From: an uncultured Prevotella sp.
GTDB lineage: Bacteria > Bacteroidota > Bacteroidia > Bacteroidales > Bacteroidaceae
Direction of reading: 5' to 3'
Assembly (NCBI GenBank): GCA_946623195.1
Contig: CAMOQW010000027.1
Location: forward strand, 1 to 19,405
Length of the DNA stretch: 19,405 nucleotides
In this document: positions 17,486 to 19,405 of the stretch, piece after piece
Layout: each line of letters opens with the position of its first letter
Numbering within the stretch: position 1 is the stretch's first letter
The notes under the pieces: model-generated
What the model was told of the DNA's origin: nothing
The model's input: only the letters and a program-made list of their open reading frames with translations
Database searches by the model: none
Program-made: the position numbers and the translations under genes

Positions 17486-19303
17486 ATGAAAAAGATAGCA
17501 ATCCTTATCAGTGCAATCTGCATCATCTGCGGTTCCTACTCCTGCTCCAAAATGCTGGAGACCGATAGCGAGCGCCAGGTCTTCGACCCCTCGCTGTCTG
17601 ATAAGACCGACTCGCTGTTCTATGCCATCGGTGTCTTGCAGGGACTTCAGCAGCTGGCCGACCAGTATGTCTATCAGGGCGAGATGCGCGGCGACCTGGT
17701 GCGCACCACGGTCAGTACCGACAACAACCTGCGCCAGTTGGCCGATTTCACGGCTACGACCGCCAATAAGTACGACTCGGCCTACGTCTACTACCGCGTC
17801 ATCAACAACTGCAACTACTACATCGCCCATCGCGACACCACGCTGCGCACGGGTTCCGACCTTGTCGTGATGAAGGAGTATGCCGCCATCAAGGCCATCC
17901 GCGCCTGGGCCTATATGCAGCTGGCACGCACGTATGGCAAGGTGCCCTTCTTCACCGAGCCGCTGACCAAGATTTCCGATATTGACAACAGCCAGTTCCC
18001 CGAACTCGGCCTGTCGGAGATTGTCGGCCGACTGGCTCCCGACCTGGAGCAGTACACCACGTTCCCCACGCCTGACGGAGGCCGCACGAATCCTGCCGGT
18101 AGCACGGTGACCTATGCCAAGCTGTTCATCCCCGTAGATGTCGTTCTGGGCGACATGTATCTGGAGACCGAGCAGTTTGCCCAGGCCGCCCGCCATTACA
18201 TCACCTACCTGACCGAGGTGGCTTCCGACAACAGTCGCCATTCGGCCTGGCTGCAGCCCTTCCAGGGTACGGGCCGCGTCATCTATATGAACCAACTGCC
18301 CTCCGACTTTGACCTTTCCAATCTCAATCGGATAGGTGCCGGACAGTGGCAGACCATCTTTACTACCATTGGCAACGAGTGCATCACCTACATCCCGATG
18401 GCCACCAATTCGCAGCGTGGACTTACCACGAGTCTGCCTAAGGCGTTTGGCTACGACTACTATTCCACTGACCTGACGGGCAACAGCCGCTACATTGATG
18501 CCATCCAGATTCTGCCCAGCGCCAGCTATGTGGCACTCTCGGAGAGTCAGCCCTACTATTATTATTCCACGTCCAGCACGTCATCGTCGGCCGTGGTCAA
18601 TGCCGCCAGTCTGGGCGACCAGCGCTACAGCGGCATCACGCACACCAATGTGGACGAGGAGAGCGACTCTACGACGGTGTGGATCACCAAGTACAACAAT
18701 GCCCGCATCATGCTCTACCGTACCTCCACCGTGCTGCTGCATCTGGCCGAGGCCTTCAACCGCTTAGGCATGTACGACGCCGCCTTTGCCATCCTGAAGG
18801 ACGGCATCTCCACGGCACTCCTTGCCGCTCCCTATCTGAGCAGCACTACGCTGGAGAACCTGCGCACTACGTATCCCGTGCTCTCTGAGGCTAACATGTC
18901 GAAGTTCAATACTGAACCCTTCATGTATGGCATCCACAGTCACGGTACCGGCTACGCTAACGATGCCTACGGCAATCTCTATTCTCCCGGTTTGTCGCCC
19001 TATCAGCTGACGGATGTCGTGGGTAAGAAGATGACGGAGATTGGTGCTCAGTTCGGTGTTACCGTAGGGAATACTCCTGCCGACTCCATCAATGCCGTTG
19101 AAGACCTGCTGTGCGACGAGTACGCTCTGGAGTTTGCCTTCGAGGGCAACCGCTTCAACGACCTGATGCGTCTGGCCCGCCATAAGAATGCCGCCGGTAC
19201 CTATAGCGGCGACTTCGGCTACCGCTGGATGTCGAAGAAGCTGGAGGGCCGCAGGGCCGGACTGCCTGCCGACGACAGCTATTGGTATCTGCCGTTCAAG
19301 TAA
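17486..19303 (+). CDS. SusD/RagB-family surface lipoprotein (second copy)
   Basis: A 605-residue SusD-like lipoprotein, partner of the SusC ending at 17445. The start was set at ATG 17486, 13 codons inside an in-frame GTG at 17447, because it gives a compact signal peptide (MKKIAILISAICIICGSYSC) with lipobox SYSC and Cys20. It also shares the ATTATGA start context with three other genes here. Helical N-terminal segments include VMKEYAAIKAIRAWAYMQLA near 130-150, the usual SusD helix pair. The family's C-terminal motif YALEFAFEGNRFNDLMRLAR lies near 547-566, and the end is YWYLPFK. A low-complexity YYYYSTSSTSSS stretch near 356 is probably an exposed loop. It is a ligand-binding lid; its diverged sequence compared with the first SusD suggests a different ligand or ligand part. 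Last gene of the operon. Confidence 0.94.
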   Translation: MKKIAILISAICIICGSYSCSKMLETDSERQVFDPSLSDKTDSLFYAIGVLQGLQQLADQYVYQGEMRGDLVRTTVSTDNNLRQLADFTATTANKYDSAYVYYRVINNCNYYIAHRDTTLRTGSDLVVMKEYAAIKAIRAWAYMQLARTYGKVPFFTEPLTKISDIDNSQFPELGLSEIVGRLAPDLEQYTTFPTPDGGRTNPAGSTVTYAKLFIPVDVVLGDMYLETEQFAQAARHYITYLTEVASDNSRHSAWLQPFQGTGRVIYMNQLPSDFDLSNLNRIGAGQWQTIFTTIGNECITYIPMATNSQRGLTTSLPKAFGYDYYSTDLTGNSRYIDAIQILPSASYVALSESQPYYYYSTSSTSSSAVVNAASLGDQRYSGITHTNVDEESDSTTVWITKYNNARIMLYRTSTVLLHLAEAFNRLGMYDAAFAILKDGISTALLAAPYLSSTTLENLRTTYPVLSEANMSKFNTEPFMYGIHSHGTGYANDAYGNLYSPGLSPYQLTDVVGKKMTEIGAQFGVTVGNTPADSINAVEDLLCDEYALEFAFEGNRFNDLMRLARHKNAAGTYSGDFGYRWMSKKLEGRRAGLPADDSYWYLPFK

Positions 19304-19318
19304 ATAGAACCATTATCC

Positions 19319-19364
19319 AAATGAGCCGTAACCTCACTGCCGACGAGGTTACGGCTCATTTTTT
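19319..19364 (+). terminator. Intrinsic terminator of the FAS1/SusCD operon
   Basis: AAATGAGCCGTAACCTC (19319-19335) pairs without mismatch with GAGGTTACGGCTCATTT (19345-19361) around a 9-nt loop, and the T run reaches 19364. It starts 15 nt after the susD stop. The 17-bp perfect stem is unusually long. Its 3' arm is the first unit of the repeat array described next. Confidence 0.9.
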
Positions 19365-19405
19365 GTGAGGTTACGGCTCGCTCATAGCGAGGTTACGGCT
19401 CACTC
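19345..19405 (+). repeat. 22-bp-period repeat array with core GAGGTTACGGCTC, cut by the window end
   Basis: The 13-bp core GAGGTTACGGCTC occurs at 19345-19357, 19367-19379 and 19389-19401, each exactly 22 bp apart. An inverted copy lies at 19323-19335. The 9-nt interunit spacers differ (ATTTTTTGT, GCTCATAGC). A 6-bp stem CTCGCT/AGCGAG with loop CAT (19377-19391) bridges units 2 and 3. The array may continue beyond the window. It has no coding potential, since 22 is not a multiple of three. Confidence 0.85.

Noticed and set aside
19319..19405. CRISPR array at the right end
   Set aside because: The repeat core is only 13 bp with 9-nt gaps, far below CRISPR repeat and spacer sizes. One copy is inverted as a terminator arm, and no cas gene is present.

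Overview
The window looks like chromosomal DNA from the Bacteroidota, most likely a Prevotella-like member of the Bacteroidales; the genus is an inference. The evidence is two complete SusC/SusD outer-membrane uptake pairs, a Bacteroidota-type promoter (TTTG, 18 nt, TATCTTTG), lipoprotein signal peptides on six of the eight proteins, start codons with A/T-rich upstream sequence and no Shine-Dalgarno motif, and a strong preference for C-ending codons. All eight genes are on the plus strand. No tRNA, rRNA, CRISPR, transposase or integrase was seen.

Layout. Positions 1-175 are an A/T-rich leader with one or two promoter candidates, a small perfect hairpin and a possible 11-codon leader ORF. Positions 176-1888 encode a surface lipoprotein with two jelly-roll-like domains around a MucBP-like module. 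It is closed by a strong intrinsic terminator (1919-1950). A 158-bp control region (1951-2108) follows, holding a G8 tract, an inverted repeat over the -33 element, a near-consensus promoter, and a 16-bp perfect palindrome that runs into the next start codon.

From 2109 to 19303 seven genes form what looks like one operon of about 17.2 kb, with gaps of 45, 37, 12, 37, -4 and 40 nt: FAS1(x4) lipoprotein, SusC, SusD, FAS1(x2) lipoprotein, FAS1(x2) lipoprotein, SusC, SusD. It ends in a hairpin terminator (19319-19364). The 3' arm of that terminator is the first unit of a 22-bp-period repeat array that runs off the window.

How the genes may work together. SusC is a TonB-dependent beta-barrel transporter and SusD its surface lipoprotein lid. 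Two such pairs are interleaved with three large fasciclin-type lipoproteins carrying about eight FAS1 domains in total. No glycoside hydrolase, polysaccharide lyase, peptidase, sulfatase or dedicated regulator (SusR, hybrid two-component system, ECF sigma/anti-sigma) is in the window. The locus therefore looks like a binding and import machine, possibly a multi-component surface complex, rather than a classical degradative polysaccharide-utilisation locus. The ligand cannot be read from the sequence. SusC/SusD/FAS1 neighbourhoods occur elsewhere in Bacteroidota, so the gene set is probably conserved, but I know of no established function for it.
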